Source: CAZKCK01 sp964552325
Lineage (GTDB): Bacteria; Bacteroidota; Bacteroidia; Bacteroidales; TTA-H9
Assembly (NCBI GenBank): GCA_964552325.1
Contig: CAZKHA010000002.1
Location: 24,130-88,129, forward strand
Reading direction: 5' to 3'
DNA length: 64,000 nt
Shown: positions 62,655-64,000 of the stretch, piece by piece
How positions within the stretch are numbered: position 1 is the stretch's first letter
Layout: the number at the start of each line of letters is the position of its first letter
Notes under the pieces: model-generated
Told to the model about the DNA's origin: nothing
Databases searched by the model: none
Seen by the model: the letters and a program-made list of their open reading frames with translations, nothing else
Program-made: the position numbers and the translations under genes

Positions 62655-63656
62655 TTATTTGGGGTCGTAAGCCCATTTTAAATAGATAGCACCCCAAGTA
62701 AAACCGGCGCCAAAGGTCGAGAGAATGATATTATCGCCTTTTTTAAGTCGTGGTTCCCATTCCCAAAGACAGAGTGGGAGCGTAGCGGCCGTCGTATTCC
62801 CGTATTTTTCAATGTTTATCATCACCTTTTCCTTCGGAAGCTTCATGCGGTTTGCAACGGCCTCAATAATGCGGTTATTAGCTTGATGCGGAACCAACCA
62901 TGCCAAAGTTTCGGGGGTAAGTTTATGTTTATTCATCATTTCAACCGAAACATCGGCCATTTTTGACACGGCCCATTTAAAGACAGCTTGTCCTTCTTGG
63001 TAGATAAAATGCTGCCGGGCATCGATGGTATGGTGTGATGCCGGGCTAACCGAACCGCCGGCTTTTTGGTGCAAATGAACCCGTCCAACACCATCGCTTT
63101 GCAAAATCTCGTCCATAATACCAATTTCGGGGTCGGTGGTGGGCTCAAGCAATACGGCACCAGAACCATCCCCAAATATTGGGCAAGTGGCACGATCAGT
63201 ATAGTCAACTATCGACGACATTTTTTCGGCGCCCACCACCACCACTTTCTTATAATTGCCCGATTCAACAAATTTTGAGGCAGCTGAAAGGGCATATAAA
63301 AAGCCCGAACAGCCAGCATTTAAATCAAAGCTAAAAGCGTTCTTGATGCCAACCTTATCGCAAATGATATTGGCCGTGGCAGGAAATTGATGGTCGGGAG
63401 TAACGGTGGCACAAACTAAAAGGTCAATTTCTTCGGGCTTAGCACCTGTTTTTTTAAGAAGCATGTTTACGGCGGCGGCCCCAACATCGGATGAGCCTTT
63501 ACCTGGTTCGCGAATTATATGACGGGTCTTTATCCCGATGCGTGTCATAATCCACTCATCAGATGTGTCAACCATTCGGCTTAGCTCATCATTGGTGAGA
63601 ATATATTCCGGAAGATTTGCACCAATGCCGGTAATAGCAGCTCTAATTTTAGTCAT
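62655..63656 (-). CDS. fabH: 3-oxoacyl-ACP synthase III (KAS III)
   Basis: 333 aa. Starts fatty acid synthesis by condensing acetyl-CoA (or branched acyl-CoA) with malonyl-ACP. The catalytic triad is Cys116 (NAGCSGFLYAL), His257 (VPHQANNRI) and Asn287 (YGNTTAAT). It lies downstream of rpmF, the usual ribosomal protein - fatty acid linkage, though plsX is absent here. Confidence 0.96.
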   Translation of the reverse strand: MTKIRAAITGIGANLPEYILTNDELSRMVDTSDEWIMTRIGIKTRHIIREPGKGSSDVGAAAVNMLLKKTGAKPEEIDLLVCATVTPDHQFPATANIICDKVGIKNAFSFDLNAGCSGFLYALSAASKFVESGNYKKVVVVGAEKMSSIVDYTDRATCPIFGDGSGAVLLEPTTDPEIGIMDEILQSDGVGRVHLHQKAGGSVSPASHHTIDARQHFIYQEGQAVFKWAVSKMADVSVEMMNKHKLTPETLAWLVPHQANNRIIEAVANRMKLPKEKVMINIEKYGNTTAATLPLCLWEWEPRLKKGDNIILSTFGAGFTWGAIYLKWAYDPK

Positions 63657-63731
63657 CCTGAGTTAATATTTCATGATAGTATATAAGCGCATTTCGCCCT
63701 TGCTAACAAAGGTTTTATGAAATACCAGAAA

Positions 63732-63783
63732 CCCTGAACAAGTAGATTACATGTATAATTATACCATGTAAAACTATTCAGGG
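63732..63783 (-). promoter_or_regulatory. Long hairpin between rpmF and fabH
   Basis: CCCTGAA (63732-63738) pairs with TTCAGGG (63777-63783), TAG with CTA, and TTACATG (63747-63753) with CATGTAA (63765-63771), around an 11-base AT-rich loop. That is 17 bp with small bulges. No T-run follows, so it is not a standard terminator; it may be an RNA processing site, an attenuator or a protein-binding site. Confidence 0.45.
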
Positions 63784-63848
63784 AGTTTTATGATATATCA
63801 GTAATCATCTGACTACCTTACAATTATAGACCCAAAAGATGAGAAAAC

Positions 63849-64000
63849 CTATTTGGCTTCTTTAACCGCCATTACCTGATGGCCTCTATAAAAGCCACAT
63901 TCTGGGCATACACGGTGGAAAATTACTGGAGCACCACAATTTGAGCATGCGGTTACATTGGGAGCAATAGCTTTATAATGAGTCCTTCTTTTTTTTGTCC
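63849..64000 (-). CDS. rpmF: Ribosomal protein L32 (3' part, cut by window edge)
   Basis: The last 50 codons are visible, starting DKKRRTHYKAIAPNVTAC; the N-terminus (usually MAHPKRRQS) lies beyond the right edge. Four cysteines form the zinc site, CSNC and CPEC, as in the zinc-containing form of L32. The stop is TAG at 63849. Confidence 0.93.
   Translation of the reverse strand, partial: TKKRRTHYKAIAPNVTACSNCGAPVIFHRVCPECGFYRGHQVMAVKEAK

Overview
The window is 64 kb of an AT-rich chromosome from a member of the Bacteroidota. The evidence is a mix of markers seen in the sequence: two secreted proteins with C-terminal type IX secretion (T9SS) sorting domains, Bacteroidota-specific families (DUF4175, DUF4270, DUF4837, a one-Cys DksA-like protein, a 79-residue ATP synthase epsilon, a GT5 protein lacking its second half), and repeated TAnnTTTG promoter -7 elements. 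No insertion sequence, phage, integrase, CRISPR array or rRNA was seen. Genus cannot be told.

Layout. (1) 1-8.4 kb, minus strand: DUF4175 membrane protein, a degenerate RsbW-like protein, ybeY, mnmG and a large membrane sensor protein that runs off the left edge. A perfect 16-bp parS site sits in the 3' end of ybeY, with a 14/16 copy in the sensor gene. (2) 8.6-16.8 kb, plus strand: an OlsF-like bifunctional aminolipid acyltransferase, ileS, a DksA/TraR-like protein, lspA, atpD and atpC. (3) 17-25.8 kb: a tightly overlapping five-gene signalling operon of three hybrid histidine kinases plus stand-alone CheR and CheB, without chemoreceptor, CheA or CheW. (4) 25.9-35.8 kb: tRNA-Phe, coaX (with an unusual active site), an outer-membrane barrel, a TPR protein, an LptC-like lipoprotein, a CNNM/CorC protein, a PpiD/SurA-type foldase and dnaG. 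(5) 35.8-41.6 kb, minus: two T9SS cargo proteins, a BNR-repeat protein and a close look-alike of Porphyromonas peptidylarginine deiminase (PPAD). (6) 41.7-47.5 kb: PAS protein, LysM lytic transglycosylase, DUF4837 lipoprotein, S9 dipeptidyl peptidase, tRNA-Thr. (7) 47.6-50.9 kb: nadA and rpiB diverge from a 0.5-kb AT-rich intergenic region carrying a cluster of DnaA-box-like sequences, a candidate oriC; then a LutB-like protein. (8) 50.9-61.4 kb: lipoprotein metallopeptidase, S8 protease with dockerin-like repeats, recO (no ordinary start codon), short GT5, DUF4270 lipoprotein, glmS. (9) 61.4-64 kb, minus: thioesterase, Fe-type superoxide dismutase, fabH and the 3' part of rpmF.

The genes are mostly housekeeping (tRNA modification and charging, ATP synthesis, envelope lipid and lipoprotein processing, outer-membrane biogenesis, replication priming, NAD and CoA synthesis). 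Accessory interest lies in the secreted PPAD-like enzyme, the CheR/CheB kinase operon, the parS sites with the candidate origin, and several enzymes or paralogues with altered key residues. All homology statements come from reading the sequence and from memory of the families; no search or computation was run.
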